A stretch of DNA of 64,000 nt from Brachypodium distachyon (GCF_000005505.3 NC_016134.3:26797584-26861583), one strand, 5' to 3'; positions 11,353 through 22,768 are shown, counted from the first letter of the stretch. Notes: a model not told the origin generated them from the letters alone. Made by a program: numbers and translations.

Positions 11353-11942
11353 GTGAGCTTAACTGATTGAACTCATGAATCATCTAATTACGATGCCGAG
11401 AAGAATTTTTAAGTTTTTAAATCTAGTACAGAATTTTCAATTGAGTAGTCAAATTTATGTGTCCCTTTAGTTTTCAAGCTAACTGCCCCAACCCACTGTT
11501 TTATTCTCATTTTGATTTATTGCATTTGATTGTGTCTTCCTTTAGTTGTGATTCATAAGTTCTAGTGTTCTGATCTTGACATTGGCTCACTGATAAGTTA
11601 GAATAGTCTTTATATTTATATTCTCAAGTGAGACATCCATATGTAAATGATGTTGTGTTGTGTGTATCCTTAGTTGGTGCAGAGGTTTGGGCGTAGTATA
11701 GCTTCCTTTATCCAATCAACATGTAAATGACTCGTCTCGTACATGTGGAGGTGGTGGAGATTGTAGAAAAATATTTGAGGAAAAAACTGAAAAATAAATT
11801 TATCTCAAAGTCATCTGTATGTCATAGGCTGCAACGACGTAAAGGATCACGGCGCCGTATCTTATGAATCCGGTGACCACCCTGCATCCGTGCATCCAAC
11901 CCTTCTCGACCAGACGATAATCATCGTGGGTGCCTGCTGTGT

Positions 11943-12200
11943 TGTCATGGGCCTCGACACCCCTCGGCCCACTACAGCTGAGAAGGAGCCAGCCAGGCCG
12001 CAAAGACAGAGGAAGCTCAATCGGAAATTTGCTGGCGAAGAATGGGTGGCGTGAATGAGTTGCGTGGAGTTGTATAAGTGCTGGACTGTGTGTGTTTCCT
12101 TCCTCGTTGATGGACCAGAACCTGACCGAACTGCAGAAACGGACGCACCCAGTGGGTGGCATATCTCTCCCTCTCTCCTCTGTTCTTGTTAATTCTCCTC
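11943..12200 (+). repeat. 5' LTR of the chromovirus, 3' end deleted
   Basis: 258 bp matching 16844-17101 with three differences (A/G, T/C, A/G). The terminal 23 bp present in the 3' LTR are missing. The ATG at 12110 that opens the gag-pol frame lies inside this LTR. Confidence 0.9.
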
Positions 12201-15200
12201 AAAAGGTTGATTCTCTGGAGGGTCTCAAGCCCGCGATCCTCGACTTCACCGCTTGGAAGCCGCGGGTGGATCAAGCCGTCACAAATCTGCAATCAGAGCT
12301 CGGGGATTTGCGTTCGTCCATCGACAAGTTGGCGCAGGCGGCCACGGCAACATCGGGCGTGCAGGAGCCGCCTCCATCGCTTGGTTCTGCACGGATCTCA
12401 ACGCTTGCCGGGGATTCGGGAGCCACGGCTCGGCTCGGGCCAATCGGCCACCATTCTGCATCGATTCCACGGGGTTTGGCTTTTGGGGAATTTTCCCCAT
12501 CGCCGACTCCGGACAAGGGTACGTCCGATTTTCCCACCGATCCTGTTTCATCTGAATTCCGCTCGGCATATGCTTCTACAGGCACTAACTCGCGTCTGGA
12601 ATTTCCCCCCTTCGATGGCGAGAATCCGGTGAACTGGCGCCTCAAGAGCGAGGCCTATTTTCGTGCCTGCGGAGTCCACCGGGAGCTGTGGATTGATACA
12701 GCAGTGGTATATTTCTCGGGTGCCGCTGAGCTGTGGTTGCAATGGTCACAAGCTCATCTCCGTGCCAGGACTTGGGATCAGTTTGTGGAGGCGATTCAAG
12801 AGAAATTTGGCAGACAAGAGTTTCAACAACACGTCCGTCAGTTCTCCAGGCTTCGACAGACAGGTACTGTGTTAGAGTACGCTGAACAATTCAATGCTGC
12901 TATGCACCGTCTGCGTGCTCATCACGCATCTTGGGATCCATTGTATTTTGTTACTCAATTTGTGGATGGCCTGCTCGCGCCGATCAAAGTGGTGGTGATG
13001 CTCCATCGTCCGCCCGACTTGGACACCGCAGTCTCTCTTGCTGTGTTGCAGGAAGAGGCTCTCACACTGGGGCGTAACGAAGTGGAGTCTCCAGTGCCGG
13101 TGGTACCGGTTCGTCAGGAGTTTCCTTCGTTGCCTCGTTCGGTTCCCCGAACAGCGCTTCCCCTACCTCCACCACCAGGCTTTCCTCGTGCACAGTGTCC
13201 ACCACCTCCGGCAGCACCACCAGATGATCGCCGTGCTTCTGGTCTATCTCGCGACACTCGTTCGAGTTATGGTGCGGAGGAGAAGCTGAAGACCATGAGG
13301 GCTTACCGTCGGGCTCGGGGTCTCTGCTTTGTCTGTGGGGAGAAGTGGCAACCGGGTCATGTCTGCTCAGCAACCGTACAACTTCATGTCGTTCAAGAGT
13401 TGCTCGATCTGTTGCATTTACAGGAATCTGAGTCTGGCACAGTGGAGGATCATAGTGAATTGTGTGTCATTTCTTTGGCGGCGGTCAGTGGGGCTGTTAA
13501 ATCGAATACAGTTCGTTTGAGGGGCATGATAAGACAACAAGAAGTGTTGATGCTCGTCGATTCTGGGAGTTCCCATAGTTTCTTAAGCTCTACTTTGGCA
13601 GCACAATGGCTTGGCATTCAGGCGGTGCCTTGCCCTCTGAAGGTTCAGATTGCGAATGGTGGGATCATGCCTTGTACACACCAAGTGTCAGATTGTCAAT
13701 GGTGGACAGAGGGTTGTGATTTTCAAACTACTTTCAAGCTTTTACCCTTGGGTTGTTACGATGTCATTTTGGGCATGGATTGGTTAGAGGAGTACAATCC
13801 ACAGATTGACTGGGTGTCTAAGTCCTTGCAGTTATTCTATCATGGTAGTACAGTGAGGTTGCACGGTGTTTTGCCTCAAATTGCTCAATGTCGTAGTATT
13901 ACTCTGCATCAGATTCAGGCACTGGACAAGAGGCATGCAATTTGTCATGTTGTGCATTTATCGGAGGTGCGTGATCGACCACCAGAGAGCCCGATTCCTC
14001 CACCAGTGGGTGCTTTGTTACACGAATTTGAGCATGTGTTTGAGGAGCCGCACGGGTTGCCGCCTCACCGGGATTTCGATCACTCAATTCTCCTGCTTCC
14101 GGGCGCCAAACCTGTGAATATTCGCCCCTACCGTTACAACCCTACTCAGAAAAATGAAATTGAACGGCAAGTCCAGGACATGTTAACTCAAGGTATCATC
14201 CAGCCCAGCTCCAGCCCTTTCGCCTCGCCGGTGTTACTTGTACAGAAAAAAGACGGCGAGTGGCGTTTTTGCATTGATTACAGACACTTGAATGCAATCA
14301 CGGTAAAGAATCGGTTTCCTCTTCCGGTTATAGATGAACTCATGGATGAACTCTCGGGCGCGTGCTGGTTCACTAGTCTTGATTTGCGTGCAGGTTACCA
14401 TCAGATTCGTATGAATCCTCTTGATGAACATAAAACAGCTTTTCAGACCCATCAGGGCCACTATGAGTTCAAAGTGATGTCCTATGGCCTGACAGGTGCC
14501 CCGGCAACGTTTCAGAATGCAATGAATTCAATTTTGGCCCCGTTCCTTCGCCGTTTCGTCTTGGTCTTTATCGATGACATATTGATTTATAGCCCATCTC
14601 TCGAAACTCATGTGCAACATGTGCGTGCTGTTCTGCAAATGCTTCATCAGCATGATCTGAAATTGAAACGGAAAAAGTGTTCATTTGCTCAACCTGAACT
14701 GAAATATCTGGGGCATGTTATCAGCGCCCATGGAGTCGCTACTGATGGCAAGAATCTTGACTCGGTGCAATCTTGGCCTACCCCGGAGTGTGTGAAAGAG
14801 GTCCGTGGATTCTTGGGTTTGGCCGGCTACTATCGTAAATTTGTTCGCAACTTTGGTGTTCTTAGTCGCCCTCTCACAGATCTTCTAAAAAAGGGCACTG
14901 TTTTCGTTTGGACTGGCACCCATGAGGCTGCGTTTTGTGCTCTTAAGCAAGCTCTTCTTACAGCTCCAGTTTTGGCACTGCCCAATTTTTCCAAGACTTT
15001 TGTCATTGAGACGGATGCGTCGGACAAAGGAATTGGTGCCGGTATTGATGCAATCTGGCCACCCTCTTGCTTTTCTTAGTAAGGCATTAGGACCTCGTTT
15101 GCAGGGGTTGTCTACTTACGAGAAAGAGTGCCTGGCAATCTTAATGGCCGTGGATCGCTGGCGTCCATACCTCCTTATGTCTGAATTTGTCATTCGTTCA

Positions 15201-16955
15201 GATCATCGAAGCCTCGCCCACTTGGATGATCAACGCCTAACTACACCGTGGCAGCAGAAAGCCCTGACCAAGCTGTTGGGTCTGCAATACCGTATCGAGT
15301 ACAAGAAGGGTTCTACAAATCAAGCAGCTGATGCCCTGTCTCGACGGGTGCATCCCTCGCTTTGTGCCATTTCGGTTTGTGTTCCATCGTGGCTTACGGA
15401 TGTCAAGCAAGGCTACCGAACTGATCCTTTTGCTGGTCAGTTGTTGCGCAAAGCTGAGCGTGGTGAGCTGCTGCCTCCTCATTACTCTTGTCAAGACGGA
15501 TTGCTTCGGTTCAAAGATCGTGTCTGGTTGGGTTCAAACTCTGAAGTACAACAACAACTTCTGAAGAACTTCCACTCTGGTGCTATGGGTGGTCACTCGG
15601 GGTTTCATGCCACATACCACCGGCTTCGCAAGCTTTTTGCTTGGCCAGGTATGAAACAAGATATCAAATTGCTTGTGTCTGCTTGTGATGTTTGCAAACA
15701 GGCCAAACCCGAGCGCATTAAGACCCCAGGGCTGCTGCAACCACTAGAGATTCCTCCCACAGCCTGGGAAGTGGTGACAATGGATTTTGTCAATGGCTTG
15801 CCCCGTTCCTCTGGTTATGATGCAATTATGGTGGTGGTAGACAAACTTACCAAGTACAGTCACTTTGTGCCCTTATCTCACCCGTATTCAGCCCTTCAAG
15901 TGGCGCACGCATATATGAAGCATGTCTTCAGACTTCATGGTTTTCCAGTGGCAATTGTGTCGGACCGTGATCCCATTTTCACGAGTCGGGTGTGGCGGGA
16001 GCTGTTTAAGCTATCCAAGACCGAGTTACGATTGAGTTCAGCTTATCACCCGCAGACCGATGGTCAGACAGAGCGAGTCAATCAATGTATGGAAACCTAT
16101 CTTCGGTGTTATGTGCATACTTGTCCCTCTAAGTGGTCCAGTTGGTTGGCTTTAGCCAAGTTTTGGTACAATTCTTCTCTTCACTCAGCGATTGGGACAT
16201 CCCCGTTTGAAGCACTTTATGGCCACCGTCCAAACTGCACTGGATTATTGACAGAGCCGCATCATTGTGTGCAGAACATTGCCGAGTGGCTTCAGGATCG
16301 AGCAGTGATGTCTCGTGTGCTTCAGCAGCATCTGCACCGTGCACGTCAGCGCATGAAATTTCAGGCCGACAAGCAGCGCACTGACCGACAGTTCAGCCCC
16401 GGTGATTGGGTGTTTTTCAAACTCCAACCATATGTGCAGACTTCGGTAGCGCCAAGGGCAAATCATAAATTGTCCTTTCGGTATTATGGGCCTTTTCAAG
16501 TTGAGAAACCTGTGGGAGACGTATCTTATCAGCTCAAGCTCCCGGCATCCTCCAAAATACATCCGGTAATGCACGTGTCTTTGCTTCGTGCTAGCTTACC
16601 TCCTTCGAAGTGTTCATTGCCAGATCTTCCCCCTTGCGATGATCACTTGGGCCGCTATGCTGTTCCTGTCAAGCTGCTCCAACGTCGCCGCGCCATGCTC
16701 AAGGGCAAGGAGGTGGAACAAGTGCTCGTCCAGTGGTCGACTCTTCCTGATTCTCATGCGACCTGGGAAGAGGAAACTGAATTACGGGCGCGTTTAAGGG
16801 GAGCTTCAGTTTGGGGACAAACTGTTTCTGATGGAGGGGGGGATGTCATGGGCCTCGACACCCCTCGGCCCACTACAGCTGAGAAGGAGCCAGCCAGGCC
16901 GCAAAGACAGAGGAAGCTCAATCGGAAATTTGCTGGCGAAGAATGGGTGGCGTGA
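12110..16955 (+). pseudogene. Gag-pol polyprotein of the chromovirus, one frameshift
   Basis: The frame opens at ATG 12110 within the 5' LTR and runs to about 15041, where one extra G (GCCGGTATTG) throws it out of frame in RNase H; the remaining frame runs to TGA at 16955. Domain order: gag with a retrotransposon-gag fold (about residues 170-270), knuckle CFVCGEKWQPGHVC, protease LVDSGSS (near residue 485), reverse transcriptase with VFIDDILIYS, RNase H ETDAS, integrase with an HHCC finger (GGHSGFH, CDVCKQAK) and catalytic segments MDFVNGLP, SDRDPIF, TDGQTERVN, a GPF/Y motif YYGPFQV, and a C-terminal chromodomain (VLVQWSTLPDSHATWEEE). The frame passes through the polypurine tract and 37 codons into the 3' LTR. 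Apart from the frameshift, catalytic residues are retained. Confidence 0.9.
16832..16843 (+). other. Polypurine tract of the chromovirus
   Basis: GGAGGGGGGGA lies immediately before the 3' LTR, where plus-strand DNA synthesis is primed. It is also translated as part of the polyprotein. Confidence 0.8.
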
Positions 16956-17124
16956 GTGAGTTGCGTGGAGTTGTATAAGTGCTGGACTGTGTGTGTTTCC
17001 TTCCTCGTCGATGGACCAGAACCTGACCGAACTGCAGAAACGGACGCACCCAGTGGGTGGCGTATCTCTCCCTCTCTCCTCTGTTCTTGTTAATTCTCCT
17101 CTAAATCCAAGCGAGACCCTAACA
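16844..17124 (+). repeat. 3' LTR of the chromovirus (complete)
   Basis: 281 bp, TGTCATGG...CCCTAACA, followed by the TGTGT target duplication. The first 112 bp encode the end of the polyprotein. Confidence 0.9.
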
Positions 17125-17993
17125 TGTGTTCTGGGATTTTTTACAGTAAAACGCCCGCCTCCAGGTCTCCAACTTTGTAAAATACCCCTAACTAAATCTT
17201 GCCCGGATTAATCCTTCTATCACGCACAGATACATCATCTTCTCCCCCGCAGAAACATGCCGGTTCACCCGACGGCGATACGCCGTTCGGGTCTCAGCCA
17301 GCCTCCGCGCATCCACGCCCGTCCGTCTTCTTGCCGGGTACTGACACCAAGGCGTCCTTCCAACTTGCACTACGCCCTCATCTAGTCAGTGCCCCTCCCC
17401 CTGATGACGCCAGCCTCTTACAGACTAGCGTGGGCCGTGGGCAGGGAGTACAGGCTTGACTCTACGAGCAACGCGAGGACGACATCCAGTGAACTTTCTT
17501 CTTATTATTTAATGTATCTAGTACTTGCAAATTGATGGTGAGCCCAGATTGACCTCCTAAACGAGGCTCGTGAGCTTCTCGGCTGTGATCTGCTTTGGAA
17601 CACAAGAAAACAGGGGAAGGCAGCGGAAAGGAGATTAATCTTGGGACGACTTTACGAGACATCCCAGGCGCATGCGTCTGGGCGTCGGAATCCCGCCACC
17701 GTTGGTTTTCGCGTCAGGCTCCGGCAAGAAGGCAGACGGGTGCGGCAGATGCGCCGGGGCGACCGCGGTGGTGGACGGATGGATTTTATCAGCTGGGGAC
17801 GAGTCTCGCGCGTGCTGGTTGAGAAGGGAGTTAAGGGTATTTTGCAAAATAAGAGAACTGGACGCGGGCGTTTTACTGCAAAAATTCCCAGAACACAGCA
17901 GGCACCCACGATGATGATCGTCTGGTCGAGAATGGTCGGATGCACGGGTGCACGGAGGTCACCAGATTCATAGGATATGACGCCAAGGATCAC

Positions 17994-18751
17994 ACATATC
18001 ATAATAGCTTATCTACACCTATTTCTGGAATGATTTATTTTGAATTTTTGATTTAATGTAATGATCTGTTTTGAATTTTGATTAGTAGTCAATTTCGTTT
18101 ACAATCTTATGAAATATTGAAACCAGCCCAATTGTAGATTAGTTTCATGACAGCGATATATTTAACATCAATCAAACTCAGTTAGGATAACCTAGCTTCC
18201 GAGCAATCGAGTCGCATCTCTCCGGGGATAGATAGACAATGTTGACCAGCCCGAAGATAGAGCATCGTAGACAGAGCGGTTTTCTCTGATGGGTACAATG
18301 TAGATTTCCAGGGCAATATCTCTGGGTCTTAGATCCTGCAGCCATGAATCCTGCTAGAACCGCGTAACTTGCCATTGCCCACCACCGCTTCTGCGAAGGC
18401 AGCAGAGGAAAAGTCGCGGAGAGGAAGCCCGGCGGCTGCTACTAGCGCATCCCGGGTTGTCGAATCATGGTTTCCAATCTCGGAGACAGCAGCGGCGATC
18501 AGCCGACCACGGGGCTAGCTATCAGTCCGTCACAGAGGAACAGGAAAGGGAGGCGGCACCATGGAGAAGTGTTCCTGCCGTCGTGCAATTCACACTCAAC
18601 ATCGCAACCTCCACAACCTGAAACTGTTCGGTAGTTTGATATTCAGATTTTAGTTTCATTATTTCCTTTCATTTCTTTCTGTTGTTAATTATAATGTATA
18701 TATTCACGCTCTACCTCTTACCTGTGGTCCTGACAGCTCCCTTCATTACAG
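17994..18751. other. Non-coding stretch between the MULE and the MSP exon
   Basis: 17994-18030 continues the repeat interrupted by the MULE. 18180-18640 is more GC-rich. An ATG at 18468 opens about 58 codons to a possible donor at 18632, but joining this to the MSP exon creates an immediate stop, so it is not accepted as the start of that gene. No function can be assigned. Confidence 0.4.
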
Positions 18752-19210
18752 ATAAGCCAAGGTCTGGAGAGCAAGCTGCTCCTCACCGTTCACCCACTCG
18801 ATCTCCAGTTCTCCGTAGGCCTAGGGCAAAACAAGTTGATGAACTCGAGGCTGTTGCGCCTAACTAATAACACAGATGACCACATTGTTTACAGGCTCCT
18901 CACAAAGCATCCCATGGAACAATACTTTATGGCCTTCCTTTGTGGTTGTGGCATCGTTCTTCCAATGTCCACTTGCACTTTTGTTGCATCAATGCGCAAA
19001 CCGTTGGAGTTGCCGTCGGACAATGATGAGTTGTTCATCCTTGAAAGCATCGTAGCAGGTCATCGTGATATGGATCATCTTAGAACAAAGGAAGCTGCCG
19101 ACCGATATGTGTTTTTCTTTCAGGAAGCTAAACAGAGGGGCCATGCAGTGCATCAGGTGAAGCTGACTACTGCATATATACGGCCTGGACCAGAGAAGCA
19201 AGTATACGAG
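18752..19210 (+). CDS. MSP (major sperm protein) domain exon
   Basis: The exon runs from acceptor ATTACAG to donor GAG|GTGAGT, open in phase 0 at both ends. It begins ISQGLESKLLLTVHPLDLQF, then RLLRLTNNTDDHIVYRLLTK, the hallmark of a plant MSP/VAP-like domain, followed by the usual TFVASM strand, an ILESIV segment and FFQEAKQRGHAVHQVKL. In grasses this domain occurs C-terminal to cytoplasmic kinases and N-terminal to coatomer-beta'-like WD40 repeats; the adjacent WD40 exons on the same strand match that order. No frameshift is seen inside the exon. Whether it is expressed depends on upstream exons now separated by 6 kb of nested transposon. Confidence 0.75.
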
Positions 19211-19633
19211 GTGAGTTCCCCTGACGGCCAGATGAGCATGACTACAAAACCATTAGTTACGAGGTCTTTCCAAGTGCGCCTGCGTACCACTCTAGAGATA
19301 ACAGGTTTTTTTTTCAATCGTGAAAAATAAATCTGGTTTCTTAGATATCATCATGCTATATGCTCTGTCCTTTCCATAACACACCGTGTATTTGGTTTTG
19401 TTATGACAAGCCTTCGACCAAGAATTAATTTGTTGATATGTGATTTTTATGTGATAAATTTCATATCACTAGATTCGTCTTCAAAAGTACTTAACGTAAT
19501 TGTGGTGACGTATCATATAGATCTCATATTAGTGAAGTAATTATTGGTGGCATTGTCTTCATGAAACATAATTCACCTGTTAAGAAAAAGAGGAAGTATA
19601 ACACATGACTATAGTTCTGTGAATATAAAATAC

Positions 19634-19710
19634 TCCCTCCGATCCATAATAAGTGTCGGGGATTTAGTACAAAGTTATACTAACTTTGTACATATTACAG
19701 AGTGAACATT
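19634..19710. mobile_element. Half of a Stowaway MITE
   Basis: CTCCCTCCGATCCATAATAA ... TACAAAGTTATACTAACTTTG matches the left half of a Stowaway element; no right terminal repeat follows. The right boundary is approximate. Confidence 0.6.
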
Positions 19711-20118
19711 GTCCGTGTTTAGAATTGCATAGTCATATTTTGGCACCAAATTTGTACAAGGTCCCATATTTCCACCAAAAGACTATCTTCTTTCACAAAT
19801 TCTCAGTAGGAAAAAATGTAACATATTGAATATTAGGTGGGCACACCAGGATGATGATAATCTGCCTTGTCAATTATTCTAATGTATTTGATTTTTACGT
19901 CAGTTGCTTGACATACTTTTGAGGGGCAACTAAATTTAAGAAATCATCATATGTAATTAGTTCTAAATTTGAAAACAGAAAATAATTGTATGTGAGTCTT
20001 AGTTCTGCTACATATTTTTGCTTTTCATTTCTCGCTATGTTTGGTATCTTTGTGTTCTCCAAGTATTTAATGGTACTTTGAATAAATGATCTAAATAGCA
20101 GGTTGTGTATAATTTGAT

Positions 20119-20260
20119 TTGTATATGTATCTGCAATCAGTAAGTGAATTTCAAGATGCCATATTCGATTTTATGGACATAAATTGCCACCTTAGAGGCT
20201 ATAAAGTTTATCAAATTAATTTGGACACTGTGTACATGATTTTCTTTTCCTCAAAAAAAT
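20119..20260 (+). pseudogene. Possible decayed second MSP segment
   Basis: A frame reading SEFQDAIFDF...RGYKVYQINLDTVY resembles the FFQEAKQRGHAVHQVKLTTAY part of the MSP exon at 18752-19210 in spacing and residues. The similarity is weak, there are no splice sites I trust, and it could be chance. Confidence 0.25.
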
Positions 20261-20403
20261 CCTTACCTATAATCTTGTTGTACCAAGATAATGTAGTTAT
20301 TTTCGTTTATTTCCATTTGTGTGTAGAAACTAAAGGTTGACTATTATCATAATAATGCATTTTTTTCTTTGTTCTCTTTGTACATGTATGATTTAAAATG
20401 CTA

Positions 20404-20495
20404 CTTCCTCCGATTCATAATAAGTGTCTCAGACTTAGTGCAACTTTGTATTAAGATAGTCAAAATCTGAGACACTTATTACGGATCGGAGGGAG
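20404..20495. mobile_element. Stowaway MITE (short)
   Basis: CTTCCTCCGATTCATAATAA ... TTATTACGGATCGGAGGGAG, 92 bp, flanked by TA. It is related to the half element at 19634. Confidence 0.85.
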
Positions 20496-20669
20496 TACAT
20501 AATTAACACATGTGTTGGCAACATGCATAGTTTCTAACTCATTTATGTTTCCCTCTTTTCTGAACTTTTTGCTATGTTTCCTACGACGGTGGACTGCTCG
20601 TGACTTTAAATGTCGACGACATGGTAGCCACTAGCTTCGTTTGGTATGTCGATATGTGTTTGCGATCAG

Positions 20670-20765
20670 ATCACATCGAACATACTGGAACTGACGTCCA
20701 TAGATGTGCACCCAACTGAGCCATGGTGTGTGGAAAAAGAAATCCCTGGAGAGGATATAAATTGA
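20670..20765 (+). pseudogene. First WD40 exon, truncated
   Basis: After an acceptor (GCGATCAG) the sequence reads ITSNILELTSIDVHPTEPWC in phase 0, the linker and first-blade start typical of grass MSP-WD40 (beta'-COP-like) proteins (xDVHPTEPW). It then loses similarity and meets a TGA at 20761-20763. The next blades are missing or have diverged beyond recognition; the gene resumes at 23.28 kb. Confidence 0.6.
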
Positions 20766-22137
20766 GTGCGCTGTTCACATTGTGGCAACATTTATCATAA
20801 TATATTGTTTTCTGACACTACAGGATTTTGACATGTAGAAGGGATGACAACCATGTTTACATATGAAACTACGAGACGCAGGCTAGTGATTGTTTCGTAG
20901 TAGTTACACATATTATCTTTTATTGTATTATATTTTAAAAACATAATATGAGTACATTTTGAAATACCATGTTAATCCACGTCATCTAGTTTACTTTGAT
21001 ATGGGTGGTATGGGTGGTTAGTCCTTCATATCCTGGTGGTAATAGGCCTACTCCTTTGGTTGCTCTTCCATTCTTGTGGACCCCTGACCGCCATTTTATA
21101 ATGGGCATTATGGCAGTTAATCCTTCGTATGCTGGTAGAACTCCATGTCACGCAGGACAGATCTCCTGGTTTTGTATTGAGGAAAACCTTATTACTCCTT
21201 CCAAGTATCTCGTAAGGTTTCCTTCAGGACCCTAGGATGCCTCCGACTAGGTCAGTGCATTCCCGTGTGCGTCCGGCTTAGGCCATGTGTACTCGCCAGC
21301 CGACTAGGCCTAGTTACACGACACATGTTGTATGTTTATATAATGGAATAACTATTCCTCGACAAAATGAAACCTGACGTTGGTTGGTTTTGAGGGAGTG
21401 CCCACAAGACCTCTAGGTGCACCCAACTGATGTAGAAGGCAAGCCCGTGGCAGCAGCCTAGGAACACCGAAGTTTGTCTGTTGAGCCTCTGCGAGGGCAG
21501 AAGCACGGTTGGGATGTAGTTGGCCAGGTCCAACGCGAGAGAGAAGAATGTGGGAGCACCAAAATATTTCATGAAGCCGAGGAGCAGGGCCACAAGGGTT
21601 TCGGTGGTGGTCGCGGAAGCACCAAAGGAAGCCGACATTGAGGACGATGCGGCGCCAGCGCTTGCAGACGACTTAGGTGCGGTCTGCTGGAGATGGAGGT
21701 GAGGGTGGTAGGGATGGTGTGGGCGATACGAGGAAGAGGGAGGAGGCGAAGGGGATAATGGGTTTGCCGTGGCTGTGTGGCAGCATCATAGCAAGAGACG
21801 GTGGCCATGGATGACGAGATGGCGGTGGACGGTGGTGCTTGTTGAGAAGCGGGAAGGGGCACTTTTTTGGAGGAGGTGGCAATCTCAGAGAATGTGAGGA
21901 TGCCGCCTAAACCCAGCTAGCTTCAATTGTGATGCGTATTGTTGTACATCTTGGCTGCATAGGTCTGCTGGATTTTGTTGTTTGTTGAGTGCCTCGGGCA
22001 CACGGTAAAGCCAGTTCTGCTCTTGGCAAAGGCTTTGCCTTGGGCCACCCACGTAAAAGCCCACTCGGCAGACAACATAACGACTAAGATGACCTTTATC
22101 GAGAGCCCTGCGCTTTGCCTTTACCATGGGACAAGGC
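20764..22137. other. Non-coding, degenerate repeat-derived sequence
   Basis: A minus-strand ORF at 21336-21638 with hydrophobic stretches and ORFs around 21.5-21.9 kb have no recognised motifs. CTCGGCAAA-type words on both sides of the hAT element (about 22.0-22.1 and 22.78-22.87 kb) resemble subterminal repeats of CACTA transposons, but no ends are found. Confidence 0.35.
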
Positions 22138-22768
22138 CAGTGGCGGAGCTAGGATTTATGTTTAGGGTGGGACAGCTAGACAGTAATTTTTTTGCTAGCA
22201 GATCAGCATACAGGAGGAGTACTATAAATGACACGATTTTACTAAACTACTCTAAAAAAATCAACATCACTGATTCCACACATCTGAACAATCATGAATC
22301 AATGAATCATCAATGTATATAATCAACTAATCCATATCTTAATTCCAAAAAAAAGATCTTACCTTGCGGTTAGGCTTGAAAACTTCAAAAAACAAAGAAG
22401 ATTGAAACGACCCGAGTATCTCTCCTAGCGGTGGCTGTGGTTGCTCGTGATGTAGCCTGCAAAGCCAGCATTGGCGTCAGGAAGACGAGAAATCGGAGCG
22501 TCGACGAGTCGACGTCGGGAGTTGGGAACAGAAGAAATTGGGTCGTCGTACGAGTCATGCGGCAGTTCGGTTCGCTTGTGAAGAAAGTTTGTGCACTGCT
22601 TCGTCATGTGGTTGGAGTTGGGCTAGGATACGTAATACAGAAGATGGACCTTTTTTGGGCTTTTTCTCTCAGCGCTGACGACACTACTATAGTAGTCAAG
22701 TATGCTATTACGTCCGATTCTTAGGGTGGGGCGTGCCCCACCATGCCACCCAGCCAGCTCCGCCACTG
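22138..22768. mobile_element. Non-autonomous hAT element
   Basis: Terminal inverted repeats CAGTGGCGGAGCT (both ends, 13 bp perfect) with an 8-bp duplication GACAAGGC (22130-22137) / GACAAAGC (22769-22776), one mismatch. An 8-bp duplication and CAGTGGCGGAGC termini fit the hAT superfamily. 631 bp, no transposase. Confidence 0.85.

Larger units (their letters stand above)
8467..11841 (+). repeat. Four-copy tandem duplication of an exon-plus-intron segment (about 0.8 kb)
   Basis: Copies begin at 8467, 9239, 10203 and 11146. Homology covers the exon and the following intron: each copy carries in order the cassette exon, a 'TTTATGTGTGTCCCTTTAG..CTAACTGCC' block, a 'GTGAGCCCTAAGTT..ACACTAGACATT' block, 'GTGGAAGTGGTGGGGATTGTT', 'ATATAAGTACGACAGAG' and 'ACACATATCATAATAGC'. 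Copy 2 is enlarged by a SINE and copy 3 by a Stowaway MITE; removing these gives a period near 0.77-0.84 kb. Copy 4 is interrupted at 11842-11850 by a Mutator-like element, and its last block resumes at 17994 after it. Confidence 0.85.
11943..17124 (+). mobile_element. Ty3/gypsy chromovirus (Reina-like), nearly full length
   Basis: A 5.2-kb element with LTRs starting TGTCATGGGC. The 3' LTR (16844-17124) is 281 bp and ends CCCTAACA. A 5-bp duplication TGTGT flanks it (11938-11942, 17125-17129), and joining the flanks recreates the inverted repeat of the surrounding MULE. The 5' LTR stops matching at 12200, 23 bp before its expected end, and runs directly into gag with no tRNA primer-binding site: a deletion has removed the LTR end, PBS and leader. 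The LTRs differ at three transitions over 258 bp, so insertion was recent. Short LTRs plus a C-terminal chromodomain point to the Reina clade (inference). Confidence 0.9.
11851..17984. mobile_element. Mutator-like element (MULE) carrying a nested LTR retrotransposon
   Basis: Long terminal inverted repeats begin GGCGCCGTATCTTATGAATC on the left and GGCGTCATATCCTATGAATC (reverse complement) on the right; over the first 92 bp they agree at roughly 88%. Perfect 9-bp duplications AAGGATCAC flank the element (11842-11850 and 17985-17993), diagnostic of Mutator-like transposons. The inverted repeats extend past the nested insertion (CAGTAAAACGCCCGC.. at 17145 pairs with 17868-17882). Without the nested element this MULE is about 0.95 kb, so it is non-autonomous. 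The GC-rich centre (17250-17830) has no transposase; whether it is captured host sequence cannot be decided here. Confidence 0.9.

Noticed and set aside
18468..18632. ATG at 18468 as first exon of the MSP gene
   Set aside because: The only nearby donor (CG|GTAG) leaves phase 2, which creates a stop on joining to the MSP exon at 18752; the MSP exon begins in phase 0.
20815..20830. CACTACAGGATTTTG as a CACTA transposon end
   Set aside because: No inverted partner end or 3-bp duplication found downstream; probably chance within repeat-derived DNA.
21336..21638. Minus-strand ORF with hydrophobic segments as a membrane protein gene
   Set aside because: No recognised motif, no splice partners, and overlapping ORFs of equal length on the other strand.
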